34,331 nucleotides of DNA, from positions 1-34,331 of the forward strand of contig CAYQXV010000036.1 in NCBI GenBank assembly GCA_964421675.1, given 5' to 3'. Source of the DNA: CALLPQ01 sp964421675 (GTDB lineage: Bacteria > Pseudomonadota > Alphaproteobacteria > Caulobacterales > Parvularculaceae). Positions 24,879-33,678 of the stretch are shown piece by piece. Every line of letters starts with the position of its first letter. Position 1 is the stretch's first letter. The position numbers were made by a program, and so were the translations under genes. The notes under the pieces are model-generated. The model had not been told where the DNA came from. It was given only the letters and a program-made list of their open reading frames with translations, and searched no databases.

Positions 24879-25364
24879 GGAATTTCCTGATCTCAGTGGC
24901 AGATTGCAAGTTCAGAACACTAACAGCGCTTTCTCAATCTGCAATGCACCTAACAAACTGTGGGAAAGGTGTGGATAAGCTGTTGAAAACGCGGGCTTTA
25001 TACCAATCACAAGGCTAAATTTGGGATAAGGCGTGGGGAAATGGCTGATAATCTGGGAATAACCCTGGTTTTTGCCCTTGAGTTCTTGTTGAAAAAACCG
25101 AACAAAAAGGCGGCTCACAAAGGCAAAAAATACTGGTGATTCGCAGCGAAGCACATTCTTATAGGCGTTTGGCTTATAACGGTTAGTGAAGGGCGGCATT
25201 TCAGCTATTGCGAAATCAATGCGCTATTATCCATCTTGGGTTGTATTGGCGCGCAAACGAGCTGTTATAAGTGCTTTTGATTTTGCCGTGATTTGGCGGC
25301 TGGCCCTATCATTGGACCCCGCCTGCAAAATTAGTGTGGATGAATAAAGGTTAAGGCCTGCTGG
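24879..25364. promoter_or_regulatory. Long spacer with DnaA-box-like sites upstream of the DivL-like gene
   Basis: 486 bases between divergent genes with no credible ORF. A perfect DnaA box, TGTGGATAA (24970-24978, the complement of TTATCCACA), is present, with near matches TGTGGATGA (25335-25343, 8 of 9), TTATCCATC (25227-25235, 7 of 9) and TTGGGATAA (25021-25029, 7 of 9). An A-rich stretch lies around 25085-25135. The last near match lies 22 bases before the start codon of the kinase gene. I cannot show whether these act as regulatory sites. Confidence 0.4.
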
Positions 25365-28343
25365 ATGCAAATTCGACGTCGCATAGTGCAAAAGAAAAAC
25401 CGGATGCCTCGTGCATCATGGTCGCCTCTTTGCGTGTCCTTGCCTGTTGGCCTTACTGGCTTGCTTAGCACCATCAGCGCAGCGCATGGCGCTGAGACAA
25501 CTTCCAGCGCTGCCAACTCATTCCTGAACTCCGTTGGAATTGGCGGCATTGCGATTGCCGCTTTGACCGGCCTTTCCGTTGCGGCAACCCTGTGGGCGGT
25601 TCGAGTAACCTTGAGCTCACGGACAATCTCGTCCGACTGGTCGCGAAAACTTGCGCACATGGAAGCGCGGCTGGAAAAATCCGATGCGGTTCTTGCCGCC
25701 CATCCCGGCCTTGTTCTTGTTTGGGAGGATGATTTCACCGCACTGGAAAATGGATGGGGAAAACCAAAAATTCTCGGCGGCCCTGCCGCAATGGCCTCGC
25801 TTTTATCTTTTTCCAGCGGATTTAATCCGGTCTCTGACGGCAATTTAACCGATAGCCAGTCCCCGGTCGCCCATCTTTTAGAAACGCTCGGCGATTTACC
25901 GCTCGAAGATGATGCTGACGACGTAAAAACTTTACGTGAAAAAGTTTTTGATCTGCGCGCCCACGGCATTCCTTTTTCGGGCGCCGTCGTCACCCTGGAG
26001 GGGCGCGCCATTGAAGCCGATGGCAGGATTGCCGGTTCACAGGTCGGGCTATGGCTCACCGACCCAGCCGCGCGCATGGCCGAAGATGACGGCATGATGG
26101 GTAAAATCCGCGAACGCACGATTGACCTTCACGGAGCCCTCTCAATTCTCGAAAAAAGCGCCCTGCCCACCTGGCGGCGCGATGCTGATCTTAATCTGGC
26201 ATGGGTGAACCGGGCTTATTGCGAGGCCGTTGAAAGCAACTCGCCAAGTGAAGTCATCCGTAAACAAATTGAACTCGATCCGACGGCACGGAAAATCGCG
26301 CAGGAAGCCAGTGACGCCCGCAAACAAGTAAGCGGCCAGATCGTTGTCAATATTCAAGGTGAGCGCCGTGTCGTTCGGATTATGGAAACCCCCATGCACG
26401 CGGCGGGCGGCGCCGCTCTTGGCGGTGTTGCACTGGATGAAACGGACCTTGATCGCTCACAGCGCGATCTTGCCGAACATTTGGAAGCCAATAAACGTAT
26501 TCTCGATGAGATCCCTTCCGCGGTTGCATTGTTTGCGGTGGATCAAACACTTTCTTACTACAACCAAGCCTTCCAGGACTTGTGGGGATTTGACGATGTC
26601 GATCTAACCGGCAGGCCGACCCACGGCGAAATTCTCGATGATCTTGATCAGAACGGAAAGTTACAAGAGCGCGGCGCCGATTATACTGAATGGAAAACCG
26701 CGCAACTTTCTCTTTATACGGGCGAGCTTGCTGCACCGGGCACAGGCCGCGATGGCGGCGCGCCGGTTGAGCTTTGGAACCTGCCGGATGGGCGCACAAT
26801 CCGCGTTGTCCAAGAACGCCATACGCTGGGCGGTGTCTTGCTGATTTTTGAAGACGTTACTGAGAATCGCAAACTCGAAACAAAATATAACACGCAGCTA
26901 AAAGTCCAACGCTCAACGTTGAACAATCTTGCCGAAGGCGTTGCCGTGTTTGGCGGTGACGGTGTGTTAAGGTTGCATAATGAAGCGTTCCGAGAGCTTT
27001 GGCGTCTTGGCCGAAACTTTGATGACGACAATCCCCATGTCGATAAAATCATTCAAATGATGGCGCATCTTCTTCCTGAAGAAAACAAGGCCCTTAAATC
27101 GATTAAAAAGCGCATCATTTCAATGTCGCCTGAAGATCGCCAGCCAATCCGCAATCATGAGATTGCTCTGCGCGATGGGCGGACATTTTCTTATTCGACC
27201 GAACCGCTGCCCGATGGGGCGAGCCTTGTGCATTTCCTTGACGTAACGGATTCGCGCGAACGCGAGAAAGAATTGCGCGAACGCAATGACATTCTCGAAG
27301 CCGTCGGCAATATGAAATCGAAATTTGCCGACCATGTTTCGCGTCAATTGCGCACGCCGCTGGCCACAATTGTTGGTTTTACCGAAATGCTCGAAAGCCA
27401 AATGTTCGGTGTGCTGAATGAGCGCCAAAAAGATTATATCGCAGATGTTCTGACCGCCTCTTACCATCTGCGTGATTTGATTGACGATGTTATTGACCTG
27501 ACAGCGATTGATGCCGGGCAAATGAATCTCGAAATTGGCGAGGTGCATCTGCGCGAGCTTGTGGAAAGCGCTGCGACTTATGCGGCCTTAAAAGCAGAAG
27601 ACACCCAAGTTAGCCTGAAAGTCGATTGCGCGCGCGATATTGGTATTATTGAGGCCGATGAACAGCGCTTAAAACAAGTTCTGTTCAACCTGTTATCAAA
27701 CGCGTTTGCCTATACCGGGTCCGGGGGGCAGGTATCGATTGGTGCAGACAGAACTGCGGACATGGCCCGTCTATGGGTCGCCGATACCGGGCGCGGTGTC
27801 TCGCCTGAGGATCAGGCCCGCGCGTTCGATGCCTTTGAAAGTCGCGGCCCAAGTGCTGGCGTCGGGCTTGGACTGTCCCTTGTTGAGCGCTTTATTAAAT
27901 TACACGGCGGCTGGGTACGCCTTGAGTCTGCGCCCGGTGAAGGAACGCGGGTGACGTGTCATCTTCCAATAACCGCGGCGGGGCAATCTCGTGCGCGCTC
28001 GGAAAATGTTTTGCCTGCAGATGAGCCCGTAAAGGCTGAGGCGAAACCAAAAGATGACCCCATTCCGGTCGCAGAGGCTGAAGTCGTCTCCCCCGCCCGC
28101 AAGAAGACGGCAAAACGGAATGGTTCGGCCAAAACCACCCAAACCGATTCCATCATCATTGATGTAAAAGGAAATGCGGCGAAGACGGAAAGCTCAAGCG
28201 CGCCAAAACATTCGCCGAAAAAACCAATTAGCCAAAGACGGCGCAAGTCATCATCAAAGCGCTCAAGCGCTGATACCGCTGCGCGCCGTCAGGCCCGCAC
28301 CCCGAAAGATAGCGCTGCAAAATCACAGGAAACTGTTGATTGA
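25365..28343 (+). CDS. divL: DivL-like PAS-domain histidine kinase lacking the phospho-acceptor His
   Basis: Membrane sensor of 992 aa. Signal-like N-terminus to about residue 43, one membrane span at about 57-79, PAS-type regions between about 270 and 640 (clear at DEIPSAVALFAVDQTLSYYN), HisKA about 645-715, HATPase about 760-880 and a Lys/Ser/Ala-rich tail from about 885. The HisKA core reads DHVSRQLRTPLATIVGF; the residue in the His position is Arg660. In Caulobacter DivL the same position is Tyr (YQLRTPL). ATP-site boxes NLLSNA, DTGRG and GVGLGLSL are kept. In rhizobia a similar kinase sits near HPr/ChvGI genes, which supports orthology. Probably acts in cell-cycle signalling through a partner kinase such as CckA, as DivL does. 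Confidence 0.8.
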   Translation: MQIRRRIVQKKNRMPRASWSPLCVSLPVGLTGLLSTISAAHGAETTSSAANSFLNSVGIGGIAIAALTGLSVAATLWAVRVTLSSRTISSDWSRKLAHMEARLEKSDAVLAAHPGLVLVWEDDFTALENGWGKPKILGGPAAMASLLSFSSGFNPVSDGNLTDSQSPVAHLLETLGDLPLEDDADDVKTLREKVFDLRAHGIPFSGAVVTLEGRAIEADGRIAGSQVGLWLTDPAARMAEDDGMMGKIRERTIDLHGALSILEKSALPTWRRDADLNLAWVNRAYCEAVESNSPSEVIRKQIELDPTARKIAQEASDARKQVSGQIVVNIQGERRVVRIMETPMHAAGGAALGGVALDETDLDRSQRDLAEHLEANKRILDEIPSAVALFAVDQTLSYYNQAFQDLWGFDDVDLTGRPTHGEILDDLDQNGKLQERGADYTEWKTAQLSLYTGELAAPGTGRDGGAPVELWNLPDGRTIRVVQERHTLGGVLLIFEDVTENRKLETKYNTQLKVQRSTLNNLAEGVAVFGGDGVLRLHNEAFRELWRLGRNFDDDNPHVDKIIQMMAHLLPEENKALKSIKKRIISMSPEDRQPIRNHEIALRDGRTFSYSTEPLPDGASLVHFLDVTDSREREKELRERNDILEAVGNMKSKFADHVSRQLRTPLATIVGFTEMLESQMFGVLNERQKDYIADVLTASYHLRDLIDDVIDLTAIDAGQMNLEIGEVHLRELVESAATYAALKAEDTQVSLKVDCARDIGIIEADEQRLKQVLFNLLSNAFAYTGSGGQVSIGADRTADMARLWVADTGRGVSPEDQARAFDAFESRGPSAGVGLGLSLVERFIKLHGGWVRLESAPGEGTRVTCHLPITAAGQSRARSENVLPADEPVKAEAKPKDDPIPVAEAEVVSPARKKTAKRNGSAKTTQTDSIIIDVKGNAAKTESSSAPKHSPKKPISQRRRKSSSKRSSADTAARRQARTPKDSAAKSQETVD

Positions 28344-28521
28344 TTATCCGCGGTCGGCGGTGCTCACACCATCCACAATTATTAATGCCCCGCGCTCTCT
28401 TAGGGTGCGCCTAGTCGATAGGTCTATGCGGCAGGCCTTAAAGGCCAACGAACAAAGCGGTGGCAAACCTGGCGGAACTTGTCGTAAACTCGGCACATAT
28501 GAATCATAGTTGGACCTGTAG

Positions 28522-29361
28522 ATGATCGATATTGAAAGCCGCATTGAAAAAGCGTTTCAATCCATGCGCGCACCGGCGCAAAAACCTGTGATCGGCATCA
28601 TTCTCGGTAGCGGCCTTAGCAATATCGGGGAAGCAATCGAAAACCCCTACCGGGTAAAGACTTCTGATATTGACGGGTTTTGCGCCAGCACGGCGCCGTC
28701 CCATGCCGGTGAGTTCCTTTTTGGAAACTATAAGGACATTCCAGTTGTCGTCCAATCAGGGCGCGTCCACCTATATGAAGGCTATAGCGCTCACGATGTC
28801 GCCATGCAGGCATGGCTGATGGCGCGCCTTGGCGTGCAAGTTATGATAGTGAACAATGCTGCGGGCGGTCTGAACCCGGACTATGCGCCGGGGTCAATCA
28901 CGATGATCCGTGATCACCTTAATCTGACCGGGCACAACCCGCTTGTGGGAATCGATGCCCCGGCGATTGGCGTCCGTTTCCCCGATATGAGCCGGGCTTA
29001 TTGCCCTGAGCTTCGCGCCATGGTTCACCGCACATTGCCAGATCCGGTCGCCGAAGGGATTTATACTGGCGTTACCGGTCCATCCCTGGAAACGTCTGCC
29101 GAGCGCCGATATTTTGCCAGTCTTGGCGGCGATATGGTGGGAATGTCGACAATTATGGAAGTTATTGCCGCCAACCATGCCGGGATTAGGGTGTTGGGGT
29201 TTTCAATCATCACCAATAAAGCCACAGGCGGCGTGGATCAAAAGCCCGATACATTAGAGGATGTCCTTGCCAATGCCGCGATTGGTGCGACAAGGCTAAG
29301 GGGAATGTTGGATTTGCTTATTCCCGCAATAGGTGAATATGCTCAAATCTTGCGAAATTAA
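28522..29361 (+). CDS. punA: Purine nucleoside phosphorylase
   Basis: Cleaves purine (deoxy)ribonucleosides with phosphate, for purine salvage in the cytoplasm. 279 aa, trimeric (family 2, inosine-guanosine type) layout: GIILGSGLSNIG (phosphate-binding), QSGRVHLYEGYSAHDV, VNNAAGGLNPDYAPGSI, GVTGPSLETSAERRYF and MVGMSTIMEVIAANHAG followed by GFSIITNKATGG. The usual family form is GMSTVPEV; here it is GMSTIMEV, a modest change near the base pocket. ATG at 28522 has a weak ribosome site. It stands alone, 178 bases after the kinase gene and 159 before chvI. Confidence 0.9.
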   Translation: MIDIESRIEKAFQSMRAPAQKPVIGIILGSGLSNIGEAIENPYRVKTSDIDGFCASTAPSHAGEFLFGNYKDIPVVVQSGRVHLYEGYSAHDVAMQAWLMARLGVQVMIVNNAAGGLNPDYAPGSITMIRDHLNLTGHNPLVGIDAPAIGVRFPDMSRAYCPELRAMVHRTLPDPVAEGIYTGVTGPSLETSAERRYFASLGGDMVGMSTIMEVIAANHAGIRVLGFSIITNKATGGVDQKPDTLEDVLANAAIGATRLRGMLDLLIPAIGEYAQILRN

Positions 29362-29372
29362 CCAAGCTTTAC

Positions 29373-29384
29373 CGCAATATTGCG
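29373..29384. repeat. 12-base perfect palindrome upstream of chvI
   Basis: CGCAATATTGCG, 12 bases after the purine nucleoside phosphorylase stop, followed by CTTTTC. It could be a protein-binding dyad for chvI control or part of a weak 3' hairpin; the sequence alone does not decide. Confidence 0.35.
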
Positions 29385-29520
29385 CTTTTCCCGCCGCAAA
29401 CCGGTCATGGGCTGGCCATTTCCGAGCCATCCCCTATAGCTAGCGTGCAAAGGTACATGGCGTATTGAAACGCTGGTCGTTATGATAAACGAAACTACTT
29501 AAAAGGAATCGGGGAAACCC

Positions 29521-30213
29521 ATGGCAGTTATTACGCTGGTCGATGACGACCAAAACATCTTAACATCCGTCACAATGGCGTTGGAGGCTGAAGGCCATAA
29601 GGTCAATGCCTTTGAAGACTCCACCCTTGCCCTTGAACATATTCGCGCAACACCGCCAGATTTGATCGTTTCCGACATTAAAATGCCGGCGATGGACGGG
29701 ATGGAATTGTTACGGCGCATTCGCCAAGATTCAGCGCTACCCCTGATCTTCCTGACATCGAAAGATGAGGAAATCGACGAGGTGCTGGGCTTTACCATGG
29801 GCGCTGACGATTATGTCAAAAAGCCATTTTCCCAACGCCTTCTTCTTGAACGGGTAAAATCTGTACTGCGCCGCGCGCAAGCATCGGATACGCCAACACC
29901 GGAAGAAGAAAAGAAAATTATGCGGCGCGGTGATTTAACACTCGACCCCATGCGCCATGCATGCATGTGGAAAGACATGCCCGTAACCTTGACCGTGACG
30001 GAGTTTTTGATTCTCGAAGCCCTTGCACAACGCCCCGGCTTTGTGAAAACCAGAGATTCACTAATGGATGCCGCCTATGATGACCAAATCTATGTCGATG
30101 ACCGCACCATCGATAGCCATATTAAGCGGGTCCGCAAAAAGTTCCGTGTTGTTGATAAAGAATTTGACGCAATCGAAACACTCTACGGCGTTGGTTATAA
30201 GTACAAGGATTAA
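29521..30213 (+). CDS. chvI: Response regulator, ChvI family
   Basis: DNA-binding response regulator of the OmpR/PhoB class, 230 aa. The receiver domain has the acidic pocket Asp8-Asp10, the phospho-acceptor Asp52 in IVSDIKMPAMDG and the lysine in ADDYVKKPFSQ. The winged-helix domain includes TVTEFLILEALAQRPG and DRTIDSHIKRVRKKFR, ending in ETLYGVGYKYKD. Position directly upstream of a ChvG-type kinase and the hprK-EIIA-HPr genes identifies it as ChvI. In relatives ChvI responds to acid and envelope stress. The ATG follows AAGGAATCGGGG. Confidence 0.93.
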   Translation: MAVITLVDDDQNILTSVTMALEAEGHKVNAFEDSTLALEHIRATPPDLIVSDIKMPAMDGMELLRRIRQDSALPLIFLTSKDEEIDEVLGFTMGADDYVKKPFSQRLLLERVKSVLRRAQASDTPTPEEEKKIMRRGDLTLDPMRHACMWKDMPVTLTVTEFLILEALAQRPGFVKTRDSLMDAAYDDQIYVDDRTIDSHIKRVRKKFRVVDKEFDAIETLYGVGYKYKD

Positions 30214-30261
30214 CCGCGCTGCAGAGCTTTTGCGCGCACTAGGCAAACAAGGCGAGTTGGC

Positions 30262-32190
30262 ATGAGTGAAGCGGGCGCTAAAGGCGAGCCGGTCCACCAA
30301 ACCGAAAACAATGATGCCCCCGAACATCCCGGTGTAAACGAACCCGGACGGGGGCGCGCTCTTGTGTATCAACGCATGGCGCGTGGCCGTTTGGCTCTCT
30401 CACGCCTAACATTGATCATTGTTGCAACCAACATGATCAGCCTCTTGCTGTTGTTTTATGGGTCCCTCAGCCTAACCCAATATCGCGATGGTTTGGTTCA
30501 GTCGAAACTTGAGGGCGTGCGCGCACAAGCGCAGATTATTGCCGATGTGATGGCGCAAGTAGCAATCGATGAGGAAGGATGCATCGTCAATTCAATTGAT
30601 GACGCCATCATTTCTGACGAAACCTTGTCGCGCAGCTCAAGCGGCAGCGAATTTGAAATTGTTTCCTTACCCGACCTTCCTCCAGCAATCCATGATGAAA
30701 CTTCGCATACGCCTTATTCAGTACCCAGCAATGGATGTCAGCTTTCTCTCGTGCCAAGGGATGTTAAAGAGGTCTTCAACAGAGTGTGGGGTAGCTTTGA
30801 GGGCAGAGTACGGATTTTTAACGCACCGGCACTGAGTGACGGTCCGGTCATCAGTGATGCGGGCTCGATAATGCTTGAAGATGTGATGTTACGCGAAGAT
30901 CGAATTCTCGAAGAAGCATTGCCCGATATTGATGAAGTCAATGGCAATTCGGTTGGCGAAAAAGTTGGTAACTTTTTTGATCGCGGCCTGTCTTGGATTT
31001 TCGCAAATTCATACCGCGCTCAAGCGGGCGAGCGGTCCATTGAAGATGAGTTAAATCTGGCATTGGCGGCGTCACCATTTGCTGAAGAGCCGGGCGCGGC
31101 TCTGGTTCGGATTAATGAAGATGGCGAACTTGTTGCCTCTGTCTCCGTGCCTGTCAGGCGGGTTCAGGCAATTTACGGCGTTGTAACCGCAGAAATTGGC
31201 GGCATTGATGATCTCGTTCGTGAAGCACGCCTTGCCATTCTTCCCTTATTCGGATTTGCCAGTGCCGCAGCGATTTTATCATCGCTCGTCCTAACCGCAA
31301 TTATCGCCCAACCCATTCGCCAACTTGCCTTTGCAGCCGATAAAGTCCGTGAAGGGATTGCTGCGGCAGGACGTGCACGAATTCCAGATTTCACCCATCG
31401 TCGCGATGAGATCGGCGAGCTTTCGCGATCTCTAAAATCCATGACCCAGTCAATTTACGCCCGAATTGAAGCTATTGAGAGCTTCGCAGCAGACGTTTCG
31501 CATGAATTGAAAAACCCCCTAACCTCCATACGCAGCGCAACCGAAACCCTCGACATTGCGAAAACACCGGAAGCGCGCGAAAAACTCATGAGCGTGATCA
31601 AACAAGATGTCGCGCGGATGGACCGCTTGATTACGGATATTTCAAACGCATCCAGATTAGACGCCGAACTTGCCCGCGAGGCGAGTGACGCGGTTATGTT
31701 GCCGGGGCTGATTTCAGATGTGGTCTCTTTATATGCAACCACTGCAAAAGAGGGCGATGCGCCGGTTTTATTTGACCGCAAGCCAAACGCATTGGGCCAG
31801 GGAGACAGCTATGTCCTTGGTAACCCTTCCGCGCTTGGCCAAGTGCTGCGAAACCTTATCGATAATGCACGATCGTTTAGCCCTGACGGGGGGAGCGTTC
31901 GCGTTAAATTTGAACATCAAAGTGACGATGCCCTGTATCGATTAGTCATTGATGATGATGGTCCGGGTATCCCGCACGATAAGCTGGAATCGATCTTTGA
32001 CCGCTTCTTTACCCAGCGTCCAAAAGGCGCCGATTTTGGCAATAATTCCGGCTTGGGTCTGGCCATTTCACGCCAGATTATCAACGCCCATGGCGGGCGT
32101 ATCTGGGCAGAAAACCGCACCTCCAACGGCACGGTGAAGGGCGCGCGCTTTATCGTTGAGCTCCCCGCTGTTGGCGGCCGTATTGCGTGA
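30262..32190 (+). CDS. chvG: Sensor histidine kinase, ChvG family
   Basis: Inner-membrane sensor of 642 aa. An N-terminal cytoplasmic part of about 50 residues, first span near 50-70 (LIIVATNMISLLLLFYGSL), a periplasmic sensor domain to about 315, second span (ILPLFGFASAAAILSSLVLT), then HAMP. The HisKA motif is ADVSHELKNPLTSI with His414. The HATPase boxes are NLIDNARSF, DDGPGI and GLGLAISRQI. In rhizobia the periplasmic repressor ExoR holds this kinase off; no exoR is in the window. It follows chvI by 48 bases and overlaps hprK by one base. Confidence 0.93.
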   Translation: MSEAGAKGEPVHQTENNDAPEHPGVNEPGRGRALVYQRMARGRLALSRLTLIIVATNMISLLLLFYGSLSLTQYRDGLVQSKLEGVRAQAQIIADVMAQVAIDEEGCIVNSIDDAIISDETLSRSSSGSEFEIVSLPDLPPAIHDETSHTPYSVPSNGCQLSLVPRDVKEVFNRVWGSFEGRVRIFNAPALSDGPVISDAGSIMLEDVMLREDRILEEALPDIDEVNGNSVGEKVGNFFDRGLSWIFANSYRAQAGERSIEDELNLALAASPFAEEPGAALVRINEDGELVASVSVPVRRVQAIYGVVTAEIGGIDDLVREARLAILPLFGFASAAAILSSLVLTAIIAQPIRQLAFAADKVREGIAAAGRARIPDFTHRRDEIGELSRSLKSMTQSIYARIEAIESFAADVSHELKNPLTSIRSATETLDIAKTPEAREKLMSVIKQDVARMDRLITDISNASRLDAELAREASDAVMLPGLISDVVSLYATTAKEGDAPVLFDRKPNALGQGDSYVLGNPSALGQVLRNLIDNARSFSPDGGSVRVKFEHQSDDALYRLVIDDDGPGIPHDKLESIFDRFFTQRPKGADFGNNSGLGLAISRQIINAHGGRIWAENRTSNGTVKGARFIVELPAVGGRIA

Positions 32191-32678
32191 TGGCCAGTCT
32201 TGGCAAGCCAGTCCCTCTACAGGCAACTGGCGTTGGCGTTGCGCTCGATCATGATGGCCCCCTCGAAGGGGTAATTTTGATGGGCCCGAGCGGAATCGGT
32301 AAGACCAGCACTGCCCTTGCCTTAATCGAAGGGTGCCCGTTTCAACGCAGCGCGCTGATTGGCGATGATATGGTCTTGCTCTCAACCGAGTCAGGTCAGA
32401 TTTTCGCCGCCCCCCCGCAAGCCATGGCTGGTTTTGCCGAAATTCGAGGGTTTGGATTGACCAAGGCCCGCATGTCAGCCGACACGCGCCTGCGCCTTAT
32501 GGTCAAGCTGACTGATTCGGTTCCCACAAGGGTGAGCAGCCCAACACAGGCTGGGCTTGGGGAAACCGGATTATCCCTGCCCTCCATTACACTAAAGGGC
32601 CACAATATAGCCGCGACAGACCTAGCAATTCGCATTCGCAGCATATTGCGTACGTTTTTAACTGGACAAAGCCATTAG
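32190..32678 (+). CDS. hprK: Short HPr kinase/phosphorylase
   Basis: 162 aa, catalytic domain only, as in other alphaproteobacteria; Gram-positive HprK has about 310 aa with an extra N-terminal domain. The P-loop is GPSGIGKTSTALALI and the conserved LIGDDMVLL follows. It would phosphorylate and dephosphorylate HPr on serine. ATG at 32190 overlaps the chvG stop (TGATG); GTG at 32187 is an alternative. The family HPr-binding segment is short and the C-terminal third is variable. Confidence 0.88.
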   Translation: MASLGKPVPLQATGVGVALDHDGPLEGVILMGPSGIGKTSTALALIEGCPFQRSALIGDDMVLLSTESGQIFAAPPQAMAGFAEIRGFGLTKARMSADTRLRLMVKLTDSVPTRVSSPTQAGLGETGLSLPSITLKGHNIAATDLAIRIRSILRTFLTGQSH

Positions 32679-32758
32679 GCACGGTTTTTAGTAGTGGACC
32701 GAATTATATTCGTGCGGGCGAAGCGTACGCCAAGCGAATACTAACTATTGGAAGATTT

Positions 32759-33169
32759 ATGATTGGACTGGTGGTTGTCACCCACGGAAAGCTTGCCAAG
32801 GAGTTCCTTGCAGCCATGGAGCATGTGGTTGGTGAACAAGAGCAGGTTAAAGCGGTTTGTATAGATCCCGATGATGACATGGAAGTCAGACGGGACGATA
32901 TTCTCGCTGCCGCGCGTGAGGTCGATAGCGACGAGGGCGTTATCATCCTGACAGATATGTTTGGCGGCACGCCGTCAAACCTTGCAATCTCTGTCATGGA
33001 AAAAGCAAATGCTGAAGTGATCGCGGGCATTAATCTACCAATGCTCATCAAGCTAGCCTCAACGCGGGCAGAAAAAGACCTTGAGGCAACTGTAAAAGCA
33101 GCCCACGAATCAGGCCGCAAATATATCAATGTCGCATCCTGGGTTTTATCCGGCGATGTGAGCGATTGA
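32759..33169 (+). CDS. PTS system mannose-type EIIA component
   Basis: 136 aa EIIA(Man) domain with the phosphorylated histidine His9 in VVVTHGKLAKEFL and the signature ILTDMFGGTPSNLAIS. The B and C/D components are not near, so it serves regulation rather than sugar uptake, as in other alphaproteobacteria with an incomplete PTS. ATG at 32759 follows TTGGAAGA. 80 bases after hprK and 24 before the HPr gene. Confidence 0.93.
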   Translation: MIGLVVVTHGKLAKEFLAAMEHVVGEQEQVKAVCIDPDDDMEVRRDDILAAAREVDSDEGVIILTDMFGGTPSNLAISVMEKANAEVIAGINLPMLIKLASTRAEKDLEATVKAAHESGRKYINVASWVLSGDVSD

Positions 33170-33193
33170 TAAAATGCTGGGAGGGAACACTGC

Positions 33194-33463
33194 ATGCTAA
33201 CACAATCAGTGACCCTTAAAAATCAACGTGGATTACATGCCAGGGCATCAGCAAAATTCTGTGCTGCTGCGAGCGCATGGGATGCAGATATCCGCGTAAA
33301 AAAAGACGGCTACTCCGCCGGAGGATGCTCAATCATGGGCTTGCTGACATTGGGCGCGGGAATTGGTTCAGAAATCATCATTGAAGCAACCGGACCGCAA
33401 GCCAAAGAAGCCCTCGACACGCTCGTGAAACTTGTCAATGACCGGTTTGGCGAAGAGGAATAG
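33194..33463 (+). CDS. ptsH: Phosphocarrier protein HPr
   Basis: 89 aa. His15 in NQRGLHARASAKF is the site phosphorylated by enzyme I. Ser46 in GGCSIMGLLTLGAG is the regulatory serine for HprK, the gene two upstream. GAGGGAA precedes the ATG. Enzyme I is not in the window. In many relatives an ahcY gene follows; here the next gene is unrelated and on the other strand. Confidence 0.95.
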   Translation: MLTQSVTLKNQRGLHARASAKFCAAASAWDADIRVKKDGYSAGGCSIMGLLTLGAGIGSEIIIEATGPQAKEALDTLVKLVNDRFGEEE

Positions 33464-33556
33464 GCTGAAGTTTTGTTAGTGCCTCAGTTTGAAAATTTAG
33501 TGTCCGTTTCTCGCCAAAAGCGGAAGTAGCGCTACCGGAAGTGAATGTCTGACTTA

Positions 33557-33572
33557 CGGCAGGTTCCTGCCG
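33557..33572. repeat. Short hairpin downstream of ptsH
   Basis: CGGCAGG (33557-33563) and CCTGCCG (33566-33572) form a perfect inverted repeat about 95 bases after the HPr stop. No T-run follows on either strand, so a terminator role is uncertain. The rest of 33464-33678 shows nothing I recognise. Confidence 0.35.
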
Positions 33573-33678
33573 AACCCGTCAGCGTCTTACTTGGGGCGAT
33601 TCTAGGACTCTCAGATTACATGATAGTTTGCGAACCAGTTCTGCTCGCGGATATGTTTTGTGAGGGAGCGGAGGCGCA

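Noticed and set aside
24912..25199. 95-codon minus-strand frame in the spacer upstream of the kinase gene
   Set aside because: No recognisable family, no good ribosome site, overlaps the DnaA-box-containing region and lies just upstream of the M28 gene start.
24879..25364. Chromosomal replication origin
   Set aside because: One perfect and three imperfect DnaA boxes without a typical cluster or neighbouring hemE/dnaA/parAB genes; kept only as possible DnaA-regulated spacer.
25331..26119. 262-codon minus-strand frame opposite the DivL-like gene
   Set aside because: It lies antisense to a clear coding region with recognised domains; Ser/Arg/Pro-rich composition is typical of a shadow frame.
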